From Achromobacter spanius (GTDB taxonomy: Bacteria; Pseudomonadota; Gammaproteobacteria; Burkholderiales; Burkholderiaceae_B), in NCBI RefSeq assembly GCF_003994415.1, contig NZ_CP034689.1, positions 2,046,001 to 2,110,000 of the forward strand: 64,000 nucleotides of DNA, given 5' to 3'. Position numbers and translations under genes: made by a program. Shown in pieces: positions 27,672-36,977 of this stretch (positions are counted from its first letter, which is position 1; every line of letters starts with the position of its first letter). Below the pieces are notes generated by a model, which had not been told where the DNA came from, made no database searches, and saw only the letters and a list, made by a program, of their open reading frames with translations.

Positions 27672-27959
27672 TCAATGCGCCGGCGCCGTCGCGCGCTCTA
27701 ATTCGTCCAGCCACCGGATTGCATGTTCCCGGTTTGGGCCGCACATCTCTGGCTGGGGTTGCAGCCCGCCGCAGAACGCCGGGCGGGAAGGCTGGCCGAA
27801 GATGGCGCAGCGCATGTCGGGCAGCAGTTGAATACAGGGCACGCCGGCGGGCTTGCCTTGCGGCATGCCCGGAATAGGCTGGGTGATGGACGGGGCGATG
27901 CAGCAGGCGCCGCAACCCGCCCGGCAATCCAGCGCCACGGCGGTCAGGCTCATACCCAT
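27672..27959 (-). CDS. YkgJ-family cysteine cluster protein
   Basis: Small protein (95 residues) of the YkgJ/UPF0153 family, thought to bind zinc or iron through conserved cysteines. Visible cysteines are in LDCRAGCGACCIAP, then GVPCIQLLPDMRCAIF, PAFCGG and MCGPNREHAI. Two ATGs lie at 27959 and 27953; the second overlaps the stop of the upstream ydcF-like gene (ATGA). It is the last gene of a three-gene minus-strand unit. Molecular role is unknown for the whole family. Confidence 0.82.
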   Translation of the reverse strand: MGMSLTAVALDCRAGCGACCIAPSITQPIPGMPQGKPAGVPCIQLLPDMRCAIFGQPSRPAFCGGLQPQPEMCGPNREHAIRWLDELERATAPAH

Positions 27960-28714
27960 CCGCGCAGCCAGTACACGAACAGGCCAGCGTATTCCTTGAT
28001 GATGGAGCGGCTGGCGTCAAACGTACGCTGGTCAGGCAACCAAAGCGGTAACGATTCGTCTGCCGGCACCACGATCTGCGGCGGAGCCGGCGCGGCGATC
28101 GCTTCCACCCCCTGCTTGGAAAAGGCGGCCATGGCGCGCGGCATGTGCAGCGCGGACGTCACCAGCAGCACTTTGCCGATGCCGCGTGCCTTGAGCTTGT
28201 CCTCGGTCAAGGCTGCGTTTTCATAGGTGGTGCGGCTGGAGTTTTCCAGTATCAACGCGCTTTCGGGCACCCCCTGCTGACGGATGGCGTGCGCCATGCC
28301 ACGGGCCTCCGACACATCGCCTTCCAACGCACCGCCCGACAGCACTACCTTGGGCGCGCGTCCAGCCAAATAGAGTTGGGCCGCGGTGTCTATGCGGACC
28401 ACCGCGGTCTCTTTGTCATAAGGCAGGAACCAGTTGGCGCGCCCGTTGGCGGTATTGCCGCCCAGCACCACGATGGCGTCGGCCGTGGGCGAGTCCGCCG
28501 GGGGCAGATGCGGATAGCGGGTTTCCAGCGCACCGCCCAACCACAGAGACGTCACCGGCAGCGACCACGCCAAGGCCCACAGCAGGCCAGCGGCAATGAG
28601 GGCGCCGCCCGTCTTGCGTAACCTGAACAGGCCCAGTACCAGGCCGACAACGACCAAAGTCACGCACAAGTTGAAAGGAATGATCAGATTTGCGAGATAG
28701 CTGGAAAAGGTCAT
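27950..28714 (-). CDS. YdcF/ElyC-type DUF218 membrane protein
   Basis: Membrane-anchored DUF218 protein, 254 residues. Two N-terminal hydrophobic helices (FNLCVTLVVVGLVLGLF and GALIAAGLLWALAWSLPVTS) precede the periplasmic DUF218 domain. That domain has the family motifs DAIVVLGGNTANGRANW, KVVLSGGALEGDVSEA, GVPESALILENSSRTTYENA and VLLVTSALHMPRAMAAFSKQ. Relatives such as ElyC and SanA affect envelope integrity and undecaprenyl-phosphate use, which fits the envelope neighbourhood; the reaction is not known. It starts 16 nt after the GT9 gene stop, so the two are an operon. Confidence 0.87.
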   Translation of the reverse strand: MTFSSYLANLIIPFNLCVTLVVVGLVLGLFRLRKTGGALIAAGLLWALAWSLPVTSLWLGGALETRYPHLPPADSPTADAIVVLGGNTANGRANWFLPYDKETAVVRIDTAAQLYLAGRAPKVVLSGGALEGDVSEARGMAHAIRQQGVPESALILENSSRTTYENAALTEDKLKARGIGKVLLVTSALHMPRAMAAFSKQGVEAIAAPAPPQIVVPADESLPLWLPDQRTFDASRSIIKEYAGLFVYWLRGWV

Positions 28715-28730
28715 GTGAAAACAGTCCTGA

Positions 28731-29702
28731 TTACTTCGTCCCGTCCAGCAGGGTCAACGCCTGCTGTTCAACTTCATCGACGGTCGGCCATGCGTGCTCG
28801 GATCCTACGCATACCGCGCGAGGCGACCACGGGCCGGTCCGGCCCGGCCGGGTCACGCCAAACAAGGCCAGTTCGCGGGCGGACGCCGCCGCGGCAACGT
28901 GGGATACCCCGGAATCGTTGCACACCACCAGTGCCGCCCGCGCCGTCAGTGCGGCAAACGCGCCCAGCGGCAAGGGGGGCAGCAATTGCGCCGTGGGTGC
29001 ATTGCGCCGCGCCTCGTCGGTTTCGGCCGGAGGGGGGCACATTACCACGGTATGGCCACGGGCCTGCAAGGCGCGAGTCAGTGTATCGAATCCTGGCCAG
29101 ACCTTGATCTTGCCCTTGTGCAGCCCGGTGGCGGTGGGGGCGATCAGCACAAAACGCTGGGCGCTGAGCCCTGCCGCCCGCAGCGCCTGGTCGGCGGCGT
29201 CCTGGTGCGCCGCCGTCAACGGCAGGTCGAGCGTGGGGCCGGGTTGAGCCGGGCCGCTGGGCAGGCCCCAGCGGGTCAGGGCCTGGCGGGTCAGATGGTG
29301 CCAGGACTGCACGGCGTGCAAGGTCTCTTCGGGTTTGGCCACGGGCCAGCGCAGCAGGAAGCTGCGGCCGTCGTCCCGATAACCGGCGCAGGGCAGGCCC
29401 GCCAGCCGGAAAACCAGCGCGCTGGACAGCGAGTCCGGCAGCAACAAGCCCCGGGCGCGGCGGCCCAGCGCGCCCAGGCCGCGGCGGTGGGCGCTGACGG
29501 CGGCCCGGTCGGGGCCGACCTTGCCGCGCATGGGAATGAAATCGTGCTTGGGTACGCCGTCCAGCAGGTCGCGGGCCCAGGGCCTTGCGCAGATCACCAG
29601 GGGCAGGCCGCTGGCTTCCAACGCCCGCAGGCTGGGCAGACTCATGCAAACATCGCCCACCCAATTGGGTAACCGGACGTATATACAGCGGATATCGGAC
29701 AT
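28731..29702 (-). CDS. Glycosyltransferase family 9 (heptosyltransferase-like)
   Basis: ADP-heptose:LPS heptosyltransferase family, 323 residues, WaaF/RfaF-like. The N-terminus IRCIYVRLPNWVGDVCMSLP matches the family's (R)xPNWxGD motif. The C-terminal domain has FVLIAPTATGLHKGKIKVWP and ALVVCNDSGVSHVAAAASAR, the conserved D(S/T)G.xH nucleotide-sugar loop. Start placed at ATG 29702, where the conserved N-terminus begins; the open frame upstream is unrelated. Which heptose it adds cannot be told from sequence alone. Divergent from msbA across about 98 bp, linking core synthesis and export. Confidence 0.86.
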   Translation of the reverse strand: MSDIRCIYVRLPNWVGDVCMSLPSLRALEASGLPLVICARPWARDLLDGVPKHDFIPMRGKVGPDRAAVSAHRRGLGALGRRARGLLLPDSLSSALVFRLAGLPCAGYRDDGRSFLLRWPVAKPEETLHAVQSWHHLTRQALTRWGLPSGPAQPGPTLDLPLTAAHQDAADQALRAAGLSAQRFVLIAPTATGLHKGKIKVWPGFDTLTRALQARGHTVVMCPPPAETDEARRNAPTAQLLPPLPLGAFAALTARAALVVCNDSGVSHVAAAASARELALFGVTRPGRTGPWSPRAVCVGSEHAWPTVDEVEQQALTLLDGTK

Positions 29703-29769
29703 GGGTGGGGGGTGAGGCAAATTAGTCTTATTAGGGGTAGGGCGACTCAGCGCGGCGGCGCGTAGCCGG

Positions 29770-29795
29770 TACAATCCTGGGCACAATTGTATAAA
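29770..29795 (+). promoter_or_regulatory. Candidate msbA -10 boxes
   Basis: Two candidates: TACAAT at 29770-29775 and TATAAA at 29790-29795. The second ends 5 nt before GTG 29801 and 14 nt before TTG 29810. No clear -35 box is seen for either. Confidence 0.4.
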
Positions 29796-29800
29796 AGCGA

Positions 29801-31585
29801 GTGCTCCCTTTGAATTCTGCCGCACGCAACACACCCGCGGATTCCACTCCCGTCAAGTCCGAACTCTGGAACCGGATCTACAGCCGGGTGGGCGCCTATT
29901 GGAAGGGCTTGTTGCTGGCCGTCCTGCTGATGGCGGGCGCGGCGGCAACGCAACCCGTCCTGGCCGTCATTATGAAGCCCTTGCTGGACGGTGGCTTTTC
30001 GGGGGCCAAACCCTATTATGTCTGGGCCTTGCCGTTGGCGGTGGTCGGCCTGATCCTGCTGCGCGGCATCTGCAACTTCTTCAGCGACTACCTGCTGGCC
30101 TGGGTGGCCAACAATGTGCTGCTGGGCATGCGCCGCGACATGTTCGAGCGCCTGCTGGGCTTGCCCGACGAGGACTTCAAGCGCGGCGACACCGGCCGCC
30201 TGCTCAACCGCTTCACCATCGACGCCGGCAACGTCACGGGCTACGCCACCGACGTCATCACGGTGCTGGTGCGCGAAACCCTGGTCGTCATCGCCCTGAT
30301 CTGCGTGTTGCTCTACATGTCGTGGGTGCTGACGCTGATCATCCTGATCATGCTGCCGGTGTCGGTGCTGATTTCCCGCTTTTTCATCAAGCGCCTGCGC
30401 CGCATCAACCGCGACACCGTCAACATGAACGCCGAGCTGACCCGCGTGGTCGGCGAAGGCATCGACGGCCAGCGCGTCATCAAGCTGTTCGACGGCTATG
30501 AAGTCGAACGCGGTCGCTTCGATTTCGTCAGCCGCCGCCTGCGCCGGTTCGCCATGCGTACCGCCACGGCGGACGCGGCCCTGACGCCGTTGACCCAGGT
30601 CTGCATCTCGATTTCGGTGGGCGCGGTTATTGCCGTCGCCCTCAGCCAAGCCAATAACGGCTCGCTGACCGTGGGCAGCTTCGCCTCGTTCATGGCCGCG
30701 CTGGCGCAGATTTTCGACCCTATCAAGCGCCTGACCAACGTGGCCGCCCGCATGCAGAAAATGCTGGTGTCCGCCGAAAGCGTCTTCGCGCTGATCGACC
30801 AGACGCCTGAAATCGATACCGGCACCAAGGAACTGGCCGAACCCGTGCGCGGCAAGGTGGAGTTCCGCAACGTCAAACATCGCTTTCCCGACGCGGACCG
30901 CGATACCGTCAACGACATTTCCTTCACGGTAGAGCCGGGCCAGACGGTCGCCCTTGTGGGCCGATCAGGCAGCGGCAAGACCACGCTGGTCAATATGCTG
31001 CCACGCTTTGTGCTGGCCGATAGCGGAACCATTCTGGTGGACGACACGCCAGTCAACGACCTCACGCTGCGCAGCCTGCGTTCGCATTTGTCCCTGGTCA
31101 GCCAGGACGTCGTGCTGTTTGACGACACCATCGCGGCCAACGTGGGCTACGGCGCGTTGGGCAAGTCCAGTGAACAAAAGGTGCGCGACGCCCTGGCGGC
31201 GGCCAACCTGCTGGAATTCGTGGAAGGCTTGCCGCAAGGCATCAACACCCCGGTGGGCGAGAATGCCGCCCGCCTGTCAGGGGGGCAACGCCAACGGTTG
31301 GCGATCGCGCGCGCGCTGATCAAGAACGCGCCCATCCTGATTTTGGACGAAGCTACCTCCGCCCTGGACAACGAGTCCGAGCGCCAGGTGCAGGCCTCGC
31401 TGGAACGCCTGATGAAGGGCCGCACCACGCTGGTCATCGCCCACCGCCTGTCCACGGTCCAGAACGCTGACCGCATCATCGTGCTGGACGCTGGCAAGAT
31501 CGTCGAACAAGGCCCCCACTCCGAGCTGCTGGCGGCCAATGGCCTGTATGCCTCGTTGTACAAAATGCAGTTCCGCGACGACTGA
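29801..31585 (+). CDS. msbA: Lipid A export ATP-binding/permease protein MsbA
   Basis: Homodimeric ABC exporter that flips lipid A-core across the inner membrane; half-transporter of 594 residues. The N-terminal transmembrane domain (about 30-330) has six hydrophobic helices, e.g. GLLLAVLLMAGAAATQPVLA and VLTLIILIMLPVSVLI. The nucleotide-binding domain has Walker A ALVGRSGSGKTTL, Q-loop SLVSQDVVLFDD, signature RLSGGQRQRLAIARAL, Walker B ILILDEATSALD and the H-loop IAHRLST. No ATG fits: the start is GTG 29801 or TTG 29810. A canonical domain set and LPS neighbours favour MsbA over a drug exporter. Confidence 0.93.
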   Translation: MLPLNSAARNTPADSTPVKSELWNRIYSRVGAYWKGLLLAVLLMAGAAATQPVLAVIMKPLLDGGFSGAKPYYVWALPLAVVGLILLRGICNFFSDYLLAWVANNVLLGMRRDMFERLLGLPDEDFKRGDTGRLLNRFTIDAGNVTGYATDVITVLVRETLVVIALICVLLYMSWVLTLIILIMLPVSVLISRFFIKRLRRINRDTVNMNAELTRVVGEGIDGQRVIKLFDGYEVERGRFDFVSRRLRRFAMRTATADAALTPLTQVCISISVGAVIAVALSQANNGSLTVGSFASFMAALAQIFDPIKRLTNVAARMQKMLVSAESVFALIDQTPEIDTGTKELAEPVRGKVEFRNVKHRFPDADRDTVNDISFTVEPGQTVALVGRSGSGKTTLVNMLPRFVLADSGTILVDDTPVNDLTLRSLRSHLSLVSQDVVLFDDTIAANVGYGALGKSSEQKVRDALAAANLLEFVEGLPQGINTPVGENAARLSGGQRQRLAIARALIKNAPILILDEATSALDNESERQVQASLERLMKGRTTLVIAHRLSTVQNADRIIVLDAGKIVEQGPHSELLAANGLYASLYKMQFRDD

Positions 31586-31651
31586 TCCAGGACGCTATCG
31601 GCTTTTGCCGCATCCAGGGCGCCAGCCCCGCCGTGTAACCAGGAACGCCCT

Positions 31652-33460
31652 ATGGCTCTGCCTATGGAAGGCAATCAACTCGTCAACGTTGTCGTCTTGT
31701 TGGGGGCGGCCGTTATTGCCGTGCCCCTGTTCAAGCGCCTGGGCCTGGGCTCGGTGTTGGGCTATCTGGCGGCGGGCCTGGCGATCGGCCCATTCGGCAT
31801 CGGCTTCTTTTCCGATCCCAAATCCATCCTCCACGTCGCCGAGCTAGGCGTCGTCATGTTCCTCTTCATCATCGGGCTGGAAATGCAGCCCTCGCGCCTG
31901 TGGAAGCTGCGGGGTGAAATCTTCGGGCTGGGTCTGGCGCAGGTGGTGGTGTGCGGCGCCTTGTTGACGGTCGTCGGCCTGTTGGCCGGCTTGTCGGGAC
32001 CCGCGGCTTTCATGGCGGCGATGGGATTCGTGCTGTCGTCCACGGCCATCGTGATGCAGATTCTGGGCGAGCGCGACGAAAGCACCAGCGCGCAGGGCCA
32101 GCGGATCGTCTCCATCCTGCTGCTGGAAGACCTGGCCATCGTGCCCTTGCTTGCCCTGGTCGCCTTGCTGGCGCCTGCGGGGAGCGGCGCGGAATCGGGC
32201 AATCCGTGGATGCAGTCCGCTATTGCTGTCGGATGCATCCTGGCGTTGCTGGCGGCCGGGCGCTGGTTGCTGAATCCCTTGTTCCGCCTGCTGGCCGCCG
32301 CACGCGCCCGCGAGGTCATGACCGCCGCCGCGCTGCTGGTGGTGCTGGGGGCGGCCTTGCTGATGGAACTGGGCGGCCTGTCCATGGCCATGGGGGCGTT
32401 CCTGGCTGGCGTGCTGCTGTCCGAGTCCACCTTCCGCCATCAGTTGGAAGCCGAAGTCGAGCCGTTTCGCGGGATATTGCTGGGCCTGTTTTTCCTGGGC
32501 GTGGGCATGTCGCTGGACCTGTCGGCAGTGATTCGCGAATGGCCCTTGATCCTGGCGGCCGTGGTGGCGTTCATGCTGGTGAAATCCGTGGGGGTGTATG
32601 CGGTGGCGCGCTTGCTGCGAGCCTCGCATGCGGAAGCGGTGACGCGGGCCGCCTTGCTGGCGCAGGGCGGGGAATTTGCCTTTGTGCTTTTTGGCGCGGC
32701 AGCCACGGCGGGTATTTTCGACGCGCATACGGGCGCGGTTCTCACTGCCGTCGTCATTATTTCCATGGCGCTCACTCCTTTGTGCGTGCTGTCGCTGCGC
32801 TGGCTCTTGCCCAAATCCGAGCAATCGATGGATGGGGTGGATGTCGCCCAAGATCTGGACGGATGCGCCCTGATCGTCGGATTCGGCCGTTTTGGCCAGA
32901 TCGTCAGTCAGGCGATGCTGGCCCGGGGCTTGACGGTGTCCATCCTGGATACCGATACCGACGCCATTCGGGCGGCCGCCAAATGGGGCGTGAAGGTGTA
33001 CTACGGCGACGGCACTCGCATCGACATGCTTCGCACGGCTGGCGCCGAACATGCTTGCGCCATCCTGATTTGTATCGACAACCCCCAGGCCGTGAATCAC
33101 ATGGTCAAGCTGATCAAGTCTGAATTCCCGCTGGTCCGGGTGGTTGTGCGGGCCTATGACCGGATCCACTCGCTGGCACTCGCCAAGGAAGGGGTCGATT
33201 ATCAAATACGCGAAACCTTGGAGTCCGCTCTGTTGTTCGGCGGGGCTGCGCTGCGCGCCATTGGTGTGCCGGCGGACGAGGCCGACGAGGTGGTGGAGGA
33301 TGTGCGCAGGCGCGACGCCGAGCGTTTCGACCTGGAAGTCGCCGGTGGGCTGTTTGCCGGCCGATCGCTCATGTACGGCAATATGACGGGCCCGGCCGAC
33401 GGTAAAAATGACAAACCCGATCGCGAGACTGCTCCAGTCGATCCGACCCCGCTCGTGTAA
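31652..33460 (+). CDS. CPA2-family cation:proton antiporter with TrkA-N domain (KefB/KefC-like)
   Basis: Monovalent cation:proton antiporter, 602 residues. The first 385 residues form about 12 membrane helices with the Na+/H+ exchanger signature (FKRLGLGSVLGYLAAGLAIG, then ELGVVMFLFIIGLEMQPSRL and LSSTAIVMQILGERDE). A cytoplasmic RCK/TrkA-N domain begins near residue 405 with the nucleotide-binding GCALIVGFGRFGQIVSQAML. The C-terminal tail is variable. KefC is potassium/glutathione gated; no KefF/KefG ancillary gene is adjacent, so the ion and gating are not settled. Start at ATG 31652; ATG 31664 is possible. It lies 66 nt downstream of msbA on the same strand. Confidence 0.9.
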   Translation: MALPMEGNQLVNVVVLLGAAVIAVPLFKRLGLGSVLGYLAAGLAIGPFGIGFFSDPKSILHVAELGVVMFLFIIGLEMQPSRLWKLRGEIFGLGLAQVVVCGALLTVVGLLAGLSGPAAFMAAMGFVLSSTAIVMQILGERDESTSAQGQRIVSILLLEDLAIVPLLALVALLAPAGSGAESGNPWMQSAIAVGCILALLAAGRWLLNPLFRLLAAARAREVMTAAALLVVLGAALLMELGGLSMAMGAFLAGVLLSESTFRHQLEAEVEPFRGILLGLFFLGVGMSLDLSAVIREWPLILAAVVAFMLVKSVGVYAVARLLRASHAEAVTRAALLAQGGEFAFVLFGAAATAGIFDAHTGAVLTAVVIISMALTPLCVLSLRWLLPKSEQSMDGVDVAQDLDGCALIVGFGRFGQIVSQAMLARGLTVSILDTDTDAIRAAAKWGVKVYYGDGTRIDMLRTAGAEHACAILICIDNPQAVNHMVKLIKSEFPLVRVVVRAYDRIHSLALAKEGVDYQIRETLESALLFGGAALRAIGVPADEADEVVEDVRRRDAERFDLEVAGGLFAGRSLMYGNMTGPADGKNDKPDRETAPVDPTPLV

Positions 33461-33581
33461 CGCTGTATATCTCTATTTTTTCATTACTTTACGTATCATT
33501 TCACGCGCGGAATCAACGGACTGCGGTAGATTGGATCGCACTGACCCTTCGTCCATGAAGGGCTTTTGCCAGGGGGCTGCC
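33461..33581. other. Intergenic region after the antiporter
   Basis: AT-rich patch (TATCTCTATTTTTTCATTAC) that could hold a promoter for the small ORF that follows. No terminator hairpin seen. Confidence 0.4.
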
Positions 33582-33812
33582 ATGCTGCATTCCGACCGGA
33601 GTTTCACGACGCCGCACGCTGTAGGCGTTGAGCTTGCCCGACGCCAGGCTGTGGCGTTGCGCTGTGGTTTTTCCGCTGACGTCATGCGTCAGTTGCTGTC
33701 TCAGGCTGGCAGCGCCGCGCCTGCCTGGGCAATCAATGCTCAGCGGGAAACGGACAAGGTCCGCGGGGTGCGGGCCTTTCCTTTCCGCATCGGCGCCACG
33801 GCAGCCCCTTAG
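33582..33812 (+). CDS. Small hypothetical protein
   Basis: A 76-residue ORF with a good ribosome site (AGGGGG at 33571-33576) before ATG 33582. The product (MLHSDRSFTTPHAVGVELAR...) has no signal peptide, membrane helix or motif I recognise. It is enriched in Ala and Arg and ends in GATAAP. It sits alone in a 560-bp gap between the antiporter and the lipoprotein gene, with an AT-rich candidate promoter upstream. Alternatives are a decayed gene fragment or chance in GC-rich DNA; coding status is uncertain. Confidence 0.4.
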   Translation: MLHSDRSFTTPHAVGVELARRQAVALRCGFSADVMRQLLSQAGSAAPAWAINAQRETDKVRGVRAFPFRIGATAAP

Positions 33813-34020
33813 CTGCCTGCCCGCCTTGCCGAGCCGGCGCGCCCGGCATGCCAACAGACCGTCTACGCTTTGAATTCCCGGTATCTTCCCGAGCACGCGC
33901 GCTACCTTGCGCTGCGGCAAAAGGCGAGCCGTCCGCGCGACCTGGCGGGCCAAGCAGCCCGGCCGCAACCAGGTCGCCGCGGCTTGAAGGGGCTGATGGG
34001 GGGCTGTTGGAGCTGATGGC
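33813..34020. other. Intergenic region before the lipoprotein gene end
   Basis: GC-rich, no recognisable gene, hairpin terminator or repeat. Confidence 0.5.
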
Positions 34021-34722
34021 CTATCGGCCCAGCATCAAGGCTTGTATGCGCGTCTGCGCCTGCTGCAAATTTTTGGCCTGATCATTCAGTGCTTGCAGCA
34101 GTTGATTCAGTTCGGCCTGCACCGCGGGATCTTGCACCCGAACGATCGCACCCGAGATCTCAATCTGCGTCTTGTTGGCCTCGACGTAGTCCCCGATCTT
34201 CAGAGCGCTTTCAAAAGTGGCATTCAATTCGGGTAGCACGTCGCGGAAGGTGTCGGCGGGCAGGCTCACGGTCTTTTCATAAGCCTTGTCGTATACCGCC
34301 TTCAGGTCTTCGGGCTGCTTGAGCTGCGCGTGCGCGGCGTCCGCCTTGGCTTGTTGTTCTTTCAAGGCCGCGCCCATTTCATTCAGCGACTGTTGAGCGG
34401 TCTTCAGGTCCTCGCGGCGCGTCACGATGTCGTTCAGCGAACGCACGGTGCCTTTTTGCGCGATACCCGCCAAGGGCTTGATCGATGCATCCATGCCGGC
34501 GTTGAAGTCGGTAATCACGGCGTAGTGCGACGCATAATCGCCAAAGGATTTCTTTTCATCATCCGTCAGCTTCGGCACGCGCACGCCGGGCTTGTCGACG
34601 ATGCGGGTCTGCAAGTACTGCGTGAACGCGGCACGTTGCTCGGGCTCCTTGTCGCCGCAAGCGGCCAGCACCAGCGGCAGCGCCGCAACCAGCAGCAAAA
34701 ACGGACGAAATAGGGACTTCAT
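34021..34722 (-). CDS. DUF3053-type lipoprotein
   Basis: Predicted lipoprotein of 233 residues. The N-terminus MKSLFRPFLLLVAALPLVLAACG is a signal peptide with lipobox LVLAAC, so the mature protein starts at Cys-22 or thereabouts. The rest is charged and helical with coiled-coil tendency (e.g. RREDLKTAQQSLNEMGAALK and ALNDQAKNLQQAQTRIQALM), resembling the enterobacterial YiaF-like DUF3053 family. Start at ATG 34722, 7 codons after an upstream in-frame ATG at 34743 that would spoil the signal peptide. Function unknown. It lies downstream of rng on the same strand, about 190 nt away. Confidence 0.82.
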   Translation of the reverse strand: MKSLFRPFLLLVAALPLVLAACGDKEPEQRAAFTQYLQTRIVDKPGVRVPKLTDDEKKSFGDYASHYAVITDFNAGMDASIKPLAGIAQKGTVRSLNDIVTRREDLKTAQQSLNEMGAALKEQQAKADAAHAQLKQPEDLKAVYDKAYEKTVSLPADTFRDVLPELNATFESALKIGDYVEANKTQIEISGAIVRVQDPAVQAELNQLLQALNDQAKNLQQAQTRIQALMLGR

Positions 34723-34909
34723 TGCATTGACCTCCGAAAGCATGAAAAAGGCGCTTGTACAGGGTTTACCCTGGAAGCGCCCGCGAGCTTATCGGCTATG
34801 TTTTTGCAATGCCATTCGTTTCAAACTTGTTTTCAAACGAATCGTTAAGACACACAATCCGCGCACAATGAAGTGAATGTTCGCGGGTTATCTGTTAAAA
34901 GCGCGCGTA
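34723..34909. other. Intergenic region between rng and the lipoprotein gene
   Basis: Relatively AT-rich. Contains a short hairpin CAGGG-TTTA-CCCTG near 34757-34770 and several TTCAAAC/GTTTTCAAACG stretches that may include the lipoprotein promoter. No gene seen. Confidence 0.45.
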
Positions 34910-36391
34910 TTAAACGAGGATTATGTCGTATTTCTCTTGCGAATAGGTGCTTTCGACTTCCAACGACACGCGCTTGCCCACAAAATCGCCCAGCATGGCC
35001 AGGTGTTGGCTTTCCTCTTCCAGAAATAAATCCACCACGTCTTGCGAGGCCAGGATGCGGAATTCCTTCGGATTGAATTGCCGCGCCTCGCGCAGAATTT
35101 CGCGCAGAATCTCATAGCACACGGTGCGCGGCGTGCGCACATTGCCACGTGATTCGCACATGGGGCAGGGCTCGCACAGTTGGTGGGCAAGCGAATCGCG
35201 CGTGCGTTTGCGCGTCATTTCCACCAAACCCAGTTGCGTGAAGCCATTGACCGTCATACGCGTGCGGTCACGCGACAACGCCTTCTTGAGTTCTGCCAGC
35301 ACGGTGTCGCGGTGTTCCTGCTCTTCCATGTCAATGAAGTCAAGGATCACGATGCCGCCCAGGTTGCGCAGGCGCAGTTGTCGCGCAATGGCCTGTGCCG
35401 CTTCCAGGTTGGTCTTGAATATGGTGTCGTCGAAATTGCGGCCGCCCACGAAGCCGCCGGTGTTCACGTCCACCGTGGTCAAGGCTTCGGTTTGGTCGAT
35501 GATCAGGTAGCCGCCCGATTTCAGGTCCACCCGGCGCGATAAGGCGCGGGCGATCTCGTCGTCCACGTTAGCCGTGTCAAACAGGGGGCGCTCGCCGCTG
35601 TAATGCTGGATGCGGTCCATCACGGATGGCGTGTAGGTCCGCGCCCATTCCAGCATCGCCGCGCTTGTCGTACGCGAATCCACCAGAATCGACCCGGTGT
35701 GAGGGCCCACCATGTCGCGCAAGACTCGTTGCGCGAGCGTCAAATCCTGATGCAGAAGGGCAGGCGCTGGCTGGGTGCGCGCAGCAGCCTGGACACTGGT
35801 CCACAGCTTGCGCAGGTACTCCAGGTCTGCGGTCAACTCTTCATCGTTGGCGCCTTCAGCCTGGGTTCGTACGATGAAGCCGCCTTTTTCTTCAGGCGGC
35901 ATCAGCGCCTGCAGCCGTTCACGCAACTGGATCCGTTCGGATTCCGCGTCGATTTTCTGCGAAATGCCGATGTGCGGGTCGTGCGGCAGATAAACCAGCA
36001 TGCGGCCGGCCATGCTGATCTGCGTCGACAGTCGCGCGCCCTTGGTGCCCAGGGGATCCTTGACCACCTGCACCATTAGGGTCTGTCCCTCGAAAAGCAG
36101 CTTTTCGATCGGCGTGGGCGTCAGTCCCTGGCTGCGTTCGCCCCGATTTTCACGCAGATCCGCAATATGGATGAATGCGGCACGCTCCAGGCCGATATCT
36201 ATGAAGGCGCTTTGCATGCCCGGCAGCACTCGCACCACTCGCCCTAGATAGATATTGCCAACATGGCCCCGCTGGATGCTGCGTTCCACGTGCAGTTCCT
36301 GTACTGATCCCTGTTCCACCAGCGCGACGCGGGTTTCAAATGGGGTCACATTGATCAGGATGTCTTCGCTCTGGGCGATGGCTGGGGGCAT
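34910..36391 (-). CDS. rng: Ribonuclease G
   Basis: Endoribonuclease of the RNase E/G family that matures the 16S rRNA 5' end and degrades some mRNAs. The 493-residue product has the S1 domain near the start (GHVGNIYLGRVVRVLPGMQS, AFIDIGLERAAFIHIADL), the 5' sensor and DNase-I-like catalytic domain (LIIDQTEALTTVDVNTGGFV and IVILDFIDMEEQEHRDTV, giving the two catalytic aspartates), and the zinc-link CEPCPMCESRG. Start at ATG 36391 with a GGAGA site 9 nt upstream, giving RNase G length; an earlier in-frame ATG adds 26 unrelated residues. It normally follows maf; here maf is 11.6 kb away, beyond an rRNA operon and dct genes. Confidence 0.93.
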   Translation of the reverse strand: MPPAIAQSEDILINVTPFETRVALVEQGSVQELHVERSIQRGHVGNIYLGRVVRVLPGMQSAFIDIGLERAAFIHIADLRENRGERSQGLTPTPIEKLLFEGQTLMVQVVKDPLGTKGARLSTQISMAGRMLVYLPHDPHIGISQKIDAESERIQLRERLQALMPPEEKGGFIVRTQAEGANDEELTADLEYLRKLWTSVQAAARTQPAPALLHQDLTLAQRVLRDMVGPHTGSILVDSRTTSAAMLEWARTYTPSVMDRIQHYSGERPLFDTANVDDEIARALSRRVDLKSGGYLIIDQTEALTTVDVNTGGFVGGRNFDDTIFKTNLEAAQAIARQLRLRNLGGIVILDFIDMEEQEHRDTVLAELKKALSRDRTRMTVNGFTQLGLVEMTRKRTRDSLAHQLCEPCPMCESRGNVRTPRTVCYEILREILREARQFNPKEFRILASQDVVDLFLEEESQHLAMLGDFVGKRVSLEVESTYSQEKYDIILV

Positions 36392-36794
36392 AGCGTGCTC
36401 GTCTCCAAGTAGGTGCGGCGTACAGGCGAATAGTAAACGTACCCTAACGCTAGGCAAGTCCGATGGCACGACAGGGTCTACCCATATATGTCCAGCTATA
36501 TATATAGATAGGTTCCGAAGTGGAAGGCCGGAGCGCGGTGGCGGTATCGTGCCTCTTTAGGTTTCTCTCAACTTTCTTGCCAGCCAGGCAGGGCTGTCTA
36601 AAAACTTGTGCTATAGTCTCGCTCCTTCGCAGTTCAGGCAGTTTTTGAACCGCGAAGCCAGGAGTAGCGCAACAGGCCAACCAGCAGGCGATCCGCAAGG
36701 AAAGCTACCCGGCCTGCCGCAAAGCCACCAGTAGATAGATGTCTGGCAGCCAAGCGGTAATTGCAAGTATTGCAGCAAATCAGGCAAAAGCCAG

Positions 36795-36824
36795 TTGCGC
36801 AAATTGCAAAAATCGTGCTAAAGT
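36795..36824 (+). promoter_or_regulatory. rRNA candidate promoter A
   Basis: TTGCGC (36795-36800), 18-bp spacer, TAAAGT (36819-36824). Part of a module with GCAAAAATCGTG before the -10 and CTTGGGCTTGG after it, repeated at promoter B. Confidence 0.5.
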
Positions 36825-36977
36825 CTTGGGCTTGGCTGGTGATGGCGATTCAGGGTTTACCCGGATCAATATTGCAAGCCACCTGAAGTGATGACCGACC
36901 TCTGGTTTCCAGAGCCAAAGCAAAGCGGAAGCGAGCGGCGGGGTTGCAAGATGGGATGCAAATTAGGCAAGAGCCGG

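Noticed and set aside
34910..36391. Assignment of the RNase E/G protein as RNase E
   Set aside because: Its 493 residues match RNase G; the long C-terminal scaffold of RNase E is absent.
36577..36617. TTGCCA with TATAGT as another rRNA promoter
   Set aside because: Spacing of 29 bp is far too long; only the -10 is plausible.
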